In this document: piece by piece, positions 1 to 8,206 of the stretch
Position numbering within the stretch: position 1 is the stretch's first letter
Layout of the letters: every line of letters starts with the position of its first letter
Source: Pelotomaculum_C sp050950345
GTDB taxonomy: Bacteria > Bacillota > Desulfotomaculia > Desulfotomaculales > Pelotomaculaceae
DNA: 64,000 nucleotides
Assembly: GCA_050950345.1 (NCBI GenBank)
Contig: JBMNHK010000002.1
Coordinates: 558,001 to 622,000 of the forward strand
Direction of reading: 5' to 3'
Notes under the pieces: model-generated
Told to the model about the DNA's origin: nothing
The model's database searches: none
The model's input: only the letters and a program-made list of their open reading frames with translations
Made by a program: the position numbers and the translations under genes

Positions 1-30
1 CCATTTATATAACAACGGAGTCAATGATAT

Positions 31-1161
31 ATGCAAAAATTTACCAAAGAAAGAGTCGTTATCTACCTGGCACTGCTGCTGTTATTAGTATTACCAAATA
101 TGGGACATGCCTCAGCACCAAAAATCAGTGCCGGTGCTGCTGTCCTTATGGATGTAGAAACAGGCCGGATTTACTATAGCAAGAACGCAGACAAAAGGAT
201 TGAGCCGGCCAGCCTGACCAAATTAATGACAGCTGTGGTGGCAGTTGAAAATGGCTGCCTGGATGATGTTGTCACTATTACCGGCCGCTCGGCCTCCATT
301 AGTGAAGGTTCAATTATTGACCTGCGCAAGGATGAGAAAATATTATTGGGGGAACTGCTGAAAGCGGCTTTAATTACCTCTGCCAATGATGCAACAGTAG
401 CTATCGCCGAGCATGTCGCCGGCAGTCATGAGGGTTTTATTCGTATGATGAATGGAAAAGCAGCTGCTCTGGGCCTGTTCGGCACCAGGTATGTCAATAC
501 AAATGGCTATCATCACATCAACCACTATACCACCGCAACCGACCTGGCCGTCCTGACCAGATACGCTCTGGGAAAAGCGGAGATTAATGATCTGGTGCAG
601 ACACAAAAGGCTACGGTTTACTGGGTGGAACCTCCGGCTAGAAAGATGGAGATCATCAACAGCAACCGTTTACTATCGATGGATTATCCAGGCATTGACG
701 GAGTAAAAACAGGTACTACACCAATTGCAGGCAATTGTCTGATTGCTTCTGCTACCCGTCAAGGGCAGCGGTTGATCGCGGTGGCTCTAAACTGTTATGA
801 CCGCTATAAGGATTGCGCCCTTCTACTCGATTATGGTTTTGAGACAATAAAACCTGTGGTGGTTGCAGACGCCGGGACCAGGGTCGCCCGGGTAGCAGTG
901 ACCGGTGGCCTTAAAGCTGAAGTGGATGCAGTTGTAGAAAACACTCTGGTGGTTAAAATGGACCCGGATTTATTGCCTCAGCTGGAACAGCGGCTGGAGC
1001 TGGAAAAAAGCGTGCAGGCGCCGCTAAAGCAAGGCCATAAACTTGGGGTGGCTATATTTATTCTGGACGGGCAAGAAATCGGCAGAGCCGGTCTGGTAGC
1101 CGGCAGTGATGTCCCGAGAACAGGCTGGCACAGGCAATTATGGGATGCCATCAGATATTAG
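31..1161 (+). CDS. D-alanyl-D-alanine carboxypeptidase (penicillin-binding protein, S11 family)
   Basis: A 376-residue serine peptidase that trims the terminal D-Ala from peptidoglycan pentapeptides outside the membrane. An N-terminal hydrophobic segment (about residues 9-27, ending in a GHASA-like cleavage site) is a signal peptide. The three S11 active-site motifs are present and correctly spaced: SLTK (S61, K64), SAN (117-119) and KTG (226-228). The C-terminal part (about 275-376) fits the beta-rich PBP5 C-domain. The ATG lies 10 bases after CGGAG. In spore formers this family includes DacF and DacB, but no sporulation neighbour fixes which one this is. Confidence 0.93.
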   Translation: MQKFTKERVVIYLALLLLLVLPNMGHASAPKISAGAAVLMDVETGRIYYSKNADKRIEPASLTKLMTAVVAVENGCLDDVVTITGRSASISEGSIIDLRKDEKILLGELLKAALITSANDATVAIAEHVAGSHEGFIRMMNGKAAALGLFGTRYVNTNGYHHINHYTTATDLAVLTRYALGKAEINDLVQTQKATVYWVEPPARKMEIINSNRLLSMDYPGIDGVKTGTTPIAGNCLIASATRQGQRLIAVALNCYDRYKDCALLLDYGFETIKPVVVADAGTRVARVAVTGGLKAEVDAVVENTLVVKMDPDLLPQLEQRLELEKSVQAPLKQGHKLGVAIFILDGQEIGRAGLVAGSDVPRTGWHRQLWDAIRY

Positions 1162-1205
1162 AGGGGTCATGTAGCTGCAACAAAATTATATTATTTATGT
1201 AACAG

Positions 1206-1233
1206 GCCAATAAAGACTACCCAATTTATTGGC
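1206..1233 (+). other. intergenic hairpin GCCAATAA...TTATTGGC
   Basis: GCCAATAA and TTATTGGC form an 8-bp inverted repeat around a 12-base loop, 45 bases after the carboxypeptidase stop. No T-run follows, so it may be a weak terminator or a 3' stabilising stem. Confidence 0.35.
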
Positions 1234-1284
1234 ATGTGTGATAATATTAGAACTGTCGGTAAAATGGTGATTGGAGGTAATTAA

Positions 1285-1845
1285 ATGGAGTTAGCTAAAG
1301 AAGAAGTATATTTGGGTGGAGCCATCAGGCTATTAGCCCAAAATCTTATTGCAGTTAAACCTTTTAATTTAGCAGAAGCTGACAAAGAGAAAATACTGGT
1401 TCCGGCAGAATATGATAAAATTAACGATAAGTTAGCGAATTTTAGATTAATCTGCCTATATTTTTTAATTATTCAAAAGAACAGGATTAATAGTCGCAGA
1501 ACACCTGAAGAGATTGGCGCCACAATAATGCAGGCCATAGAACTGGCCTACCTGGATAACGGCTATTCTGAAGAACAGACAAATGTATTGTTGGAACAGC
1601 TGATGGATTCCGTTGAGAACTACAATAACCATATTAAAAGCGAGGCCGGGGAAGAAGTTAAAGGCGGCATTCATCAGTTATTGTGCGATAGTTTTGCTGA
1701 TGAAGTGATGCCGGTTACAAATGCTGAGGATGCAGTACAGAAGGATAAGCGCTGGTTTGCCTATATTACTGCTATGCAGACATTCAGCACGGTAATGGCC
1801 GGTATTGATAAAGTATTTCAAACTTATAATGTCGTGGATATGTAG
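1285..1845 (+). CDS. hypothetical protein, 186 aa
   Basis: I do not recognise this family. It is an acidic, mostly helical soluble protein with no signal peptide and no clear membrane span; the most hydrophobic stretch (about residues 52-64, LICLYFLIIQ) is short. The start is well supported by TGGAGG eight bases before ATG. It stands alone: a hairpin precedes it and another follows at 1877-1913, with the tRNA-Val promoter beyond. The frame is convincing because of its length, ribosome binding site and codon use like its neighbours. Confidence 0.75.
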   Translation: MELAKEEVYLGGAIRLLAQNLIAVKPFNLAEADKEKILVPAEYDKINDKLANFRLICLYFLIIQKNRINSRRTPEEIGATIMQAIELAYLDNGYSEEQTNVLLEQLMDSVENYNNHIKSEAGEEVKGGIHQLLCDSFADEVMPVTNAEDAVQKDKRWFAYITAMQTFSTVMAGIDKVFQTYNVVDM

Positions 1846-1876
1846 GATTGATGAGAATTACATCGAAAATGCCAAC

Positions 1877-1913
1877 CCTTACTGGTTTCTGGTATTAAAG
1901 AAACCGGTAAGGG
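1877..1913 (+). terminator. stem-loop after the 186-aa gene
   Basis: CCCTTACTGGTTTCT pairs with AGAAACCGGTAAGGG with only one G-T or mismatch position. It starts about 30 bases after the stop codon. There is no clean T-tract, so termination is probable rather than certain. Confidence 0.5.
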
Positions 1914-2003
1914 CTGAGCTGGACAATAAATGTTTAATGAACAGTTCAAGGTTTTATGTTAAAGCTCAGGTTTAGGGAACGGGCTTTATTAGTTATGATA
2001 AGC

Positions 2004-2032
2004 TTGACTTTTCGAGACTCATCCTGCATAAT
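2004..2032 (+). promoter_or_regulatory. sigma-A promoter of tRNA-Val
   Basis: TTGACT (2004-2009), a 17-base spacer and CATAAT (2027-2032). Transcription would start about 14 bases before the tRNA 5' end. Confidence 0.65.
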
Positions 2033-2052
2033 ATATTATGCTGACACATCGA

Positions 2053-2127
2053 GGGCGGGTAGTTCAGTGGGAGAACGTCTGCTTGACACGCAGAAGGTCG
2101 TAAGTTCAATTCTTACTCCGCCCACCA
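2053..2127 (+). tRNA. tRNA-Val (anticodon GAC), CCA encoded
   Basis: The full cloverleaf can be folded by hand. The acceptor stem is GGGCGGG (2053-2059) with TCCGCCC (2117-2123). The D stem is GTTC/GAAC, the anticodon stem TCTGC/GCAGA with loop TTGACAC (GAC at 2085-2087), and the T stem GTAAG/CTTAC with loop TTCAATT. Discriminator A is followed by an encoded CCA (2125-2127). It has its own promoter and a strong terminator 10 bases downstream. Confidence 0.97.
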
Positions 2128-2136
2128 GTAAAATCA

Positions 2137-2176
2137 AGCCCTCCGGGAATCGCGTCAAGCGCCCGGAGGGCTTTTT
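2137..2176 (+). terminator. intrinsic terminator of tRNA-Val
   Basis: GCCCTCCGGG (2138-2147) pairs perfectly with CCCGGAGGGC (2162-2171), followed by five T. Confidence 0.9.
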
Positions 2177-2226
2177 GGTGCCCATTTGGTGCCCGGCAAA
2201 ATGACATGATCCTTATGGCAGAATAC
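2156..2226 (-). pseudogene. possible remnant of a tyrosine-integrase C-terminus next to tRNA-Val
   Basis: Just past the tRNA terminator the minus strand reads, in an open stretch of about 23 codons, CHKDHVILPGTKWAPKSPPGA then stop. GTKWAP is a tail I associate with phage-type tyrosine integrases, whose genes often end beside the tRNA they target. An upstream in-frame TAG limits it to a fragment. The match rests on a short motif, so it is tentative. Confidence 0.3.
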
Positions 2227-2248
2227 ACCCTATGCTGTTCTCCCTTCA

Positions 2249-2286
2249 TAAGAAAAGGCGTGAGGCCCAATGTGGTCTCACGCCTT
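2249..2286 (-). terminator. terminator of the permease/hydratase/CoA-transferase operon
   Basis: AAGGCGTGAG (2255-2264) pairs with CTCACGCCTT (2277-2286). Read on the minus strand the stem is followed by TTTTCTT. It lies 37 bases past the CoA-transferase stop codon. Confidence 0.85.
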
Positions 2287-2322
2287 AACTGAAGATCTAA
2301 GCTTGCTGGAGCTGCCTGGGTT

Positions 2323-3621
2323 CTACCAGAGCTCCAGGCGCTGGGCTTCTTTGCGGAGTTCGGCCCTGAAATCGGGATGGGCGATGCCGATGAGGTTGTT
2401 GACGCGCTCGCGAATGTTGCGCCCGGTCAATGGGGCGATGCCGTACTCAGTGACTACGTAATCGATGGTCTGTCTGAGCACGGTGACAACGCCGCCGCCG
2501 TTCATCCAGGGCTGGATGGTTGATATCGTGCCTTTCTTTTTGGTAGAGGTGAGGGCAATAATGGCTTTGCCGCCTTTAGAGCGGTGGGCACCCAAAGCAA
2601 AATCGTTAGCCCCGCCCGAGCCGCTGTATTGTCGTGAACCGATTGATTCGGCAAAGATCTGACCCGTCAGGTCCACATTGATAGCACCGTTTATGGCGAC
2701 CATTTTGTCATTTTGCATGATGACGAAGGGATCGTTGACGTAGGTGCCGCGCTTCATGAGGACGGCTGAGTTGCCATCAACGAAATCCAGGACCTTTTGG
2801 TTTACCGTCAGCAGCGCGCAGACCATCTTGTTTTTGTCGATGTTTTTCCTGCGTCCGGTGATGACACCTGCTTCATAGAGGTCAACCATCATGGGAGTCA
2901 GCATCTCGGAATGCACCCCTAGATCTTTCTTTTCGTAGAGCGCTTTCGCCGCTGCGTCAGGGATGCCGCCGATGCCCAGTTGGATCGTGGCTCCGTCGTC
3001 GATGAGGGAGGCGATGTACCCTCCTATAGCCATCTGTGCATCCGTCGCCTCATATACGGGATCAAAGGGCAGCTCCCTGTCGCTTTCGACTATATAGTCA
3101 ACCTGGCTGATGTGTACGGCGGTATCCCCCATGACCCTCGGCACGTTGGGGTTTATTTCCAAAATAACGATACCGGCGTCTTCCAGGGCATCTTGCTCTT
3201 GAGATATGCATAAGCTCATATGCATAAAGCCATGCTTATCCATAGGCGATGCGACGCCGATAAACATGTCCGGCGGCCTGTGGGATGCCCTATCGCGATA
3301 CAAAGTGCTGATGCTTGATGGGACGAGAGAGACCATGCCCATGCTGTGGGCTTTGCGAGTATAAGGGCCGTAGAAAAATGGATTTGTCTCGATGTGTCCC
3401 TTCATTTTAGGATCTGTAAGATGCGGGTAATTCTCCGGTCCCAGCACTGTATTGATGGTCACGTTTTGGACTCTCTCGCCGATAGTGTGCAGTTCTTTCA
3501 ATATGGCTACCGGCTCAGCCACATCGACGCCAATGTAAATCGACATATTGGATTCGATCTTGGACAAAGCTTCTGCAACTGAGATCCTCTTGGACTCATA
3601 TTGCGACTTGTAATCTATCAT
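2323..3621 (-). CDS. acetyl-CoA hydrolase/transferase family CoA-transferase
   Basis: A 432-residue cytoplasmic CoA-transferase of the family that includes 4-hydroxybutyrate, butyryl and propionyl CoA-transferases. These move CoA from acetyl-CoA to a carboxylate. The glycine-rich LGIGGIPDAAA segment (about 215-225) and the GVHSEM motif (about 235-240, E239 the likely glutamyl-CoA nucleophile) are visible, as is the conserved GSGGANDF element near 330. GGGGA precedes the ATG. It is the last gene of a minus-strand trio with an enoyl-CoA hydratase (35 bases upstream) and a permease, so it probably activates or releases an acid from an imported substrate. The acid cannot be named from sequence. 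Confidence 0.9.
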   Translation of the reverse strand: MIDYKSQYESKRISVAEALSKIESNMSIYIGVDVAEPVAILKELHTIGERVQNVTINTVLGPENYPHLTDPKMKGHIETNPFFYGPYTRKAHSMGMVSLVPSSISTLYRDRASHRPPDMFIGVASPMDKHGFMHMSLCISQEQDALEDAGIVILEINPNVPRVMGDTAVHISQVDYIVESDRELPFDPVYEATDAQMAIGGYIASLIDDGATIQLGIGGIPDAAAKALYEKKDLGVHSEMLTPMMVDLYEAGVITGRRKNIDKNKMVCALLTVNQKVLDFVDGNSAVLMKRGTYVNDPFVIMQNDKMVAINGAINVDLTGQIFAESIGSRQYSGSGGANDFALGAHRSKGGKAIIALTSTKKKGTISTIQPWMNGGGVVTVLRQTIDYVVTEYGIAPLTGRNIRERVNNLIGIAHPDFRAELRKEAQRLELW

Positions 3622-3656
3622 TGTTTAGTTCCCCTTTCGTATCTTTGTTACTGCCC

Positions 3657-4421
3657 TTAGCGCCCTTTGAACACAGGGGGACGTTTTTCTATAAAGGCCC
3701 TCATGGCTTCCGCCGAATCCTCTGTCTTCATCAGATCTTCGGTGAAAAGGTCTGTGATATGTTCGATTTCAGCGAAACGGAGATGCTCCACTAGATTGTA
3801 CGCCTTCTTCCAGGCGCGCAGCGACAGGGGGGGGATTTGCTTGAGCTGGGACGCATATTTCATCGCCTCTTCCATGAGCTGCTCTCTGGGGACGACGGAG
3901 CGAACAGCGCCGTAGTGTGCCATTTCTTTTGCGGAGAGCAGTGTTCCTGTCAATGACATATACTTGCCGACCTTCTGCGGCACCATGAGGGGCAGGAAGG
4001 CCAGGCCGCCCAGGATCCCGACTTTGATCTCGGTTACGCCGAATTTCGCTTGCTCTGCGGCCACCAGAATATCGCAGACTGCCGCCAGGCAAAAGCCGGT
4101 TCCGACAGCTGCTCCGTTGATGGCGCCGATGATAGGCACCGGGGAATTATATACATGGGTCAGGCATTCGTTAAAAGCAGCCGAAGCGTTATTCATTTCG
4201 GATGCGGAAGATTCGTCGAGTTCATTGACGTCATTGCCGCCGCAGAAGATCTTGCCCTCTCCGGTGAGGATGGCGACGCGAACCTCATCGATGCGGTCGT
4301 TAAGTTGGTTGAAGGCCTGCCCGGCCTCATGGTACATCTGTGCGTTGAAGGCATTGGCAGGCGGATTATCCAGGGTGATCGTGGCGATATAGTCCTTGAT
4401 CACTGTTCTGACAAACTCCAT
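3657..4421 (-). CDS. enoyl-CoA hydratase/isomerase family protein
   Basis: A crotonase-fold protein of about 254 residues acting on an acyl-CoA thioester. The first oxyanion-hole region (KIFCGGNDVNEL) and the second (GAAVGTGFCLAAVCDI) are clear, and the C-terminal PPVFKGR tail is typical. I place the start at the ATG at 4421: an upstream in-frame ATG at 4433 directly abuts the Shine-Dalgarno, whereas 4421 has GGATGG eight bases before it. Hydratase, isomerase or CaiD/MenB-like activity cannot be separated by eye. It lies between the CoA-transferase and permease genes, with spacing that suggests one transcript. Confidence 0.88.
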   Translation of the reverse strand: MEFVRTVIKDYIATITLDNPPANAFNAQMYHEAGQAFNQLNDRIDEVRVAILTGEGKIFCGGNDVNELDESSASEMNNASAAFNECLTHVYNSPVPIIGAINGAAVGTGFCLAAVCDILVAAEQAKFGVTEIKVGILGGLAFLPLMVPQKVGKYMSLTGTLLSAKEMAHYGAVRSVVPREQLMEEAMKYASQLKQIPPLSLRAWKKAYNLVEHLRFAEIEHITDLFTEDLMKTEDSAEAMRAFIEKRPPVFKGR

Positions 4422-4457
4422 ATATGATACCATCCTTTCAAAATGACATCCTTCCCA

Positions 4458-5879
4458 TTAATCCTCACCGGTGAGGAGAACCTTTCTTTCCTCAAAGCTG
4501 ATCTTGCCGCCGCGGTTATTCCAGGTGAACCACACGATGATGGCAGCCAGGACGATAATGCCGATGAACCCCCATTCCACGGGGAGTAACCCTGATGGAC
4601 CCCACGGGGTGTAGAGGAAGAGGTAAGCGATGCAATAGACTATGGAAACCCAACCGATGACCTTGCCCGCCGGAACTCTGTATGGCCGGTTGATGTCAGG
4701 CATTGTCTGTCTGAGCTTGATAAAGGATAAGGCGACGAAAAGCCAGGTAATGACCAGTCCGAAGGAAGCGATATTCATGAGGCCCACGTAGACCGTAGGT
4801 GCCGTTCCCAGGAAAGGCGCGACTGTACCCAAAAGGAACAAAAAGAGGATCGCCGCATGGGGCGTGCCGTATTTCCAGTGAAGCATGGTGAATGCGGGCG
4901 GCAGTATTTTTGCTCTTGATAAGCCGAAAATGAACCGGCTGCCGGCAATATAGGCTGCGTTCCAGGTGGTCAGCATGCCCAGCAGGGCGGCAAAGGTGAC
5001 GAAGAACATTGCTATCTTCGAACCGCCAAACATCAAGCCCACGGCCTCGATGACGACGAGTCCCTCTCCGGCACGTGCTTCCAGGGGTGCGGCAAAGCCC
5101 AGCCCAACGATGATCAGGATATAGAACAGGGCGGAGCCCCAGACTGTGTAGAGAACGAGTCTGCCGACAGTTCTCGGCGGGACGTTCGTTTCTTCAACAG
5201 CCTGTGGGATTGCATTGAAACCGCTTAAGAAACCGGGGACAATCAGCAGGACGGTAGCTAATCCTCCTATACCAGTGAATAAAGGCTGTGCATTGGAAGC
5301 GTCTCCCAGGGCAAAGCCGGAGCCGAAGAAGAAGACAGCTGCAACTGCAAGTATGGCCACCGCGGCTGTCTGCACCCAGCCTGCGACCCGGATGCCGCGG
5401 AAATTTATGTAGGCGAATAGGGTGTTGAACAACAGGGAGGCAAGGATGTTAGACAACATGACCGGCATGCCGAAAAGAGTGTACAAATGGCCGAACTCCG
5501 GAATGTGTATGCCGAGATTGCCGAGGATCATCGGGAACATGATCGCTTCCACCAGGACAAAGCTCATCCATAAGTACAATACGCACCAACTGACAATTAT
5601 GGCCGGCAAATTTCCCAGGGCAAGAAATGATACGCTGACATCGACGCCGATTTTGGGGAAGGCGGCAGTGAGTTCGGCATAGATCACTCCGATGAGGCTG
5701 CACAATAAGGCTGCGATGACGAAGGCGAGAATGCCGCCCAAAGTCCCGGGGACCACACTCCAATAACCGGCGTAGATGACCCAGGACCAGCCAATTACGG
5801 CTCCGATACCGATAGAGAGCAGATTCCATGTGGAGAGACTTTTGACCATGGAACCGCTTTGAGTGGGTTGCTGTTCCAT
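4458..5879 (-). CDS. APC-superfamily amino acid/amine permease
   Basis: A 473-residue integral membrane transporter with about 12 hydrophobic segments and the APC N-terminal signature around WNLLSIGIGAVIGWSW (residues 18-33). The start chosen is the ATG at 5879, because AAGGGGG lies just upstream and the frame before it lacks any site. As the first gene of the trio it probably imports the amino acid or amine that the two CoA enzymes then degrade. Family members carry amino acids, GABA or polyamines; the substrate is unknown. Confidence 0.9.
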   Translation of the reverse strand: MEQQPTQSGSMVKSLSTWNLLSIGIGAVIGWSWVIYAGYWSVVPGTLGGILAFVIAALLCSLIGVIYAELTAAFPKIGVDVSVSFLALGNLPAIIVSWCVLYLWMSFVLVEAIMFPMILGNLGIHIPEFGHLYTLFGMPVMLSNILASLLFNTLFAYINFRGIRVAGWVQTAAVAILAVAAVFFFGSGFALGDASNAQPLFTGIGGLATVLLIVPGFLSGFNAIPQAVEETNVPPRTVGRLVLYTVWGSALFYILIIVGLGFAAPLEARAGEGLVVIEAVGLMFGGSKIAMFFVTFAALLGMLTTWNAAYIAGSRFIFGLSRAKILPPAFTMLHWKYGTPHAAILFLFLLGTVAPFLGTAPTVYVGLMNIASFGLVITWLFVALSFIKLRQTMPDINRPYRVPAGKVIGWVSIVYCIAYLFLYTPWGPSGLLPVEWGFIGIIVLAAIIVWFTWNNRGGKISFEERKVLLTGED

Positions 5880-6041
5880 CAAGCAATCCCCCTTTCTGAA
5901 TAACGTGAATAGAAATAAACAAAAAGACACAAAATGACATCTTCATTTTATCACATAATACAGTAGTTATACATATGCAGTAAATCTGCAACAAAATATT
6001 GCGGCAAATATCCAGAACTGGACATGCATTCTGAAATATTA

Positions 6042-6106
6042 AATTGAGCCATGAGTTCATCACCTCAACCATGACGAGGTTCTGAGCAAATGGCTCAATT
6101 ATTTTT
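6042..6106 (-). terminator. stem-loop between the MinD operon and the permease operon
   Basis: AATTGAGCCA (6042-6051) pairs with TGGCTCAATT (6091-6100), with an inner CCTC/GAGG pairing. On the minus strand it is followed by TTTAATATTT, so it may end the upstream MinD/NifX operon. On the plus strand ATTTTT follows, so it may work in both directions. Confidence 0.6.
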
Positions 6107-6141
6107 ACCATTATATTAATTCTATCACACGAAAAAGCAGA

Positions 6142-6498
6142 TTAGTGCCCGCATGCATCATGATGCTGGTGTTCATGACAAACAGAACCGGTAGATTGCA
6201 AGTTGCCTTGCAAGTAAAGTTCAGCAGCTGTCTTTGCTTCACCCCTGGCTCCGGTTATCACCTCAATACCTCTTTGGTTAAAGATTTCGATGGCTCCGCC
6301 ACCCATGCCGCCTGAAATGATAACATTGATGCCCAGGTCAGCTAAGTAGTTTGGCAGGAAACCGGGCCGGTGTCCCGGATTCGGAATAGATGAACTCTTG
6401 ATAATCTGGTTATTTTCTACTTCATAAATATTAAAGCCCTCACAATGGCCAAAATGTTCAGTGACCATTGTACCTTCACTTGCAACTGCGATTTTCAT
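6142..6498 (-). CDS. internal translation start: stand-alone NifX-like protein (alternative product)
   Basis: Within the fusion gene, a perfect AAGGAGG and eight-base spacer precede ATG AAA ATC at 6498. This is exactly where free NifX-like proteins begin (MKIAVAS). Internal initiation would give a 118-residue protein with the His-rich tail. Both other reading frames hit TAA within a few codons upstream of this site, as at a normal gene boundary. Confidence 0.55.
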   Translation of the reverse strand: MKIAVASEGTMVTEHFGHCEGFNIYEVENNQIIKSSSIPNPGHRPGFLPNYLADLGINVIISGGMGGGAIEIFNQRGIEVITGARGEAKTAAELYLQGNLQSTGSVCHEHQHHDACGH

Positions 6499-7371
6499 AT
6501 ATATTTCCTCCTTTTTATTTAGCAACTCCATGACCTGGCTATAAACTGCTCTGGCGGCATTTCCTGCAGCACAATCGATATCTATAATGCTCAGCCCTTG
6601 GTTGATTGCTCTTACAGCGTCAGGGTCATAGGGTATCCTGCCGACAAAAGGTATTTTATGAGTATGGCAAAATAACTCGATATCCTCTGTGTTTTTGATA
6701 TTGATATCAAATTTATTGATGCAGATAGCTGCTTTCGTTTGGAAGGTTTCTGCTGTACGAATAATACGAATCATGTCACTTATGCCTGAAATAGATGGTT
6801 CTGCTACGATCAAAACCATATCGACGCCGCTCATGGAGGCAATAACCGGACAACCGATACCCGGCGAGCCGTCAATAATCGCCAGTGGCGATTCTATTGC
6901 TGCGGACTGCATTTGCTTTTTTACCTCGGTGACCAGCTTTCCGGATGTACCGCTACCTATTTTTAGCTGCGCAGTTGAAAAAACGGTATCACCTGAATAA
7001 AGCAGCAGTTCTCCTGCGATGGCAGGTTGCAGAGTCACTGCTCCAGCAGGGCAAACAGCTTCACAAACACCACAGCCTTCACAGGAAAAATACTCCACTT
7101 GATATTCCGGTACTGTATTTATCGCGTCAAAGCGGCAGTTTTCTTGGCATAGACCGCATTGAGTGCATATGCTAGGGTCAATTACAGCTTTGGGCAGGCC
7201 GTAGTAATCAGTCTGTTCAGGAGCAGCCACTTGTTTCATGATCAGATGTAAGTTTGGTGCATCCACATCGCAATCGGCATATACTCTTGCTTTTGAAAGC
7301 TGGATAAATGCACTGGCAAGCGTCGTTTTTCCCGTGCCGCCTTTGCCGCTAAGGATTAAAAGTTGTTGCAT
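6142..7371 (-). CDS. MinD-type ATPase with inserted 2x[4Fe-4S] ferredoxin domain, fused to a NifX-like domain
   Basis: A 409-residue cytoplasmic fusion. Residues 1-291 are a MinD/Mrp-superfamily P-loop ATPase: deviant Walker A GKGGTGKTT (10-18) and two CxxCxxCxxxC clusters (C69/72/75/79 and C97/100/103/107). Residues 292-409 are a dinitrogenase iron-molybdenum cofactor (NifX/NafY-like) domain beginning MKIAVASEG and ending in a His/Cys-rich tail (CHEHQHHDACGH) that could bind metal. The junction reads straight through AAGGAGG (6507-6513) and an ATG at 6498, spaced eight bases, so the NifX domain may also be made alone. The start overlaps the preceding ATPase gene by 23 bases. Related proteins occur in metal-cluster systems such as Desulfovibrio ORP; the role here is inferred. 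Confidence 0.9.
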   Translation of the reverse strand: MQQLLILSGKGGTGKTTLASAFIQLSKARVYADCDVDAPNLHLIMKQVAAPEQTDYYGLPKAVIDPSICTQCGLCQENCRFDAINTVPEYQVEYFSCEGCGVCEAVCPAGAVTLQPAIAGELLLYSGDTVFSTAQLKIGSGTSGKLVTEVKKQMQSAAIESPLAIIDGSPGIGCPVIASMSGVDMVLIVAEPSISGISDMIRIIRTAETFQTKAAICINKFDINIKNTEDIELFCHTHKIPFVGRIPYDPDAVRAINQGLSIIDIDCAAGNAARAVYSQVMELLNKKEEIYMKIAVASEGTMVTEHFGHCEGFNIYEVENNQIIKSSSIPNPGHRPGFLPNYLADLGINVIISGGMGGGAIEIFNQRGIEVITGARGEAKTAAELYLQGNLQSTGSVCHEHQHHDACGH

Positions 7372-8206
7372 ACCGCGCCTCCTCAGCTACCGTCTCAAGC
7401 AGGTTAGAGAACAAAGCGTTAAAACGGTCATTCTCCCTGGCTGCTATGATGGCCTGCGAGTTTAATTCGCCAAGTTCATGGTCAAAGGGAATTCTGCCTA
7501 AAATTTTGATGTCCTTTTCCTTACAAAAACTTTCTGCCGGGTTATCCCCCTCCAGGCACTTATTTAGTACGACGCCATGTGGCTTATTAAAAATTTTGAC
7601 CAACTCATAAACCATATTGAGGTTATGGGCGCCAAATATGGTCGGCTCTGCGACTAAGATGCAATAATCCGCATCCTTGATGCTATCCATAACTATACAG
7701 GCGCTCCCTGGTGGGCAATCAATAAAGGCGTAATCCTTTTCCCGGGGAATATCCGATAACAGTTTTTTTATAATAGGTGTTCCAGTTGCTTCACCGGTAT
7801 TCAATATCCCTGTAATTACGGCAACATTTTCAGAAAAACCACTGTGGATTTCTCCAATATCTCTTTCCTTTTCCGACAATGCCTGCACAGGGCAGAGCAG
7901 CATGCACCCGCCGCAGGAATGACAGATTTCATTGAAAATCATTAAATTACCCATAATATAGGCTAAAGCATTAAATTTACAAAATTCAACACATGTGCGA
8001 CAACCCTGGCATAGCTTCTCATCAACCACAGGAACTTTTACCGATACTTTTTCTATTGAGACGGCGTAAGGCTTAAAAAAAAGATGGCCATTAGGCTCTT
8101 CCACATCACAGTCAATGTAGGTAGATTTTTTAGCAACAGCTGCCAGGCTCACAGATACAAGTGTTTTCCCCGTGCCACCTTTGCCGCTTAATACAGCGAT
8201 TTTCAT
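7349..8206 (-). CDS. MinD-type ATPase with inserted 2x[4Fe-4S] ferredoxin domain
   Basis: A 285-residue P-loop ATPase of the same type as its downstream neighbour. The deviant Walker A is SGKGGTGKT (8-16), with two ferredoxin clusters C66/69/72/76 and C95/98/101/105, and a later Walker B-like DYAFIDCPPG. Paired ATPases of this kind are typical of NifX/ORP-type operons, where they are thought to handle or insert metal clusters. The ATG directly follows the TAA of the NifX-like gene (zero spacing), and the end overlaps the next gene by 23 bases, so the genes are translationally coupled. It lacks a fused NifX domain. Confidence 0.9.
   Translation of the reverse strand: MKIAVLSGKGGTGKTLVSVSLAAVAKKSTYIDCDVEEPNGHLFFKPYAVSIEKVSVKVPVVDEKLCQGCRTCVEFCKFNALAYIMGNLMIFNEICHSCGGCMLLCPVQALSEKERDIGEIHSGFSENVAVITGILNTGEATGTPIIKKLLSDIPREKDYAFIDCPPGSACIVMDSIKDADYCILVAEPTIFGAHNLNMVYELVKIFNKPHGVVLNKCLEGDNPAESFCKEKDIKILGRIPFDHELGELNSQAIIAARENDRFNALFSNLLETVAEEARYATTFNP

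Noticed and set aside
1956..2204. 82-codon plus frame across the tRNA-Val
   Set aside because: It contains the whole tRNA and its terminator; there is no ribosome site.
3964..4427. plus-strand frames opposite the enoyl-CoA hydratase gene
   Set aside because: The minus frame has crotonase motifs and a ribosome site; the plus frames have neither and are mirror artefacts.
5985..6020. possible sigma-54 promoter (TGG...GCC) upstream of the permease operon
   Set aside because: The GG-GC spacing is six bases instead of ten, so it cannot be a -24/-12 promoter.
5449..6111. 220-codon minus frame overlapping the permease start
   Set aside because: Its first part runs through the intergenic stem-loop and the rest is the permease in another frame with Arg/His/Cys-rich nonsense composition. 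The permease frame itself is intact.
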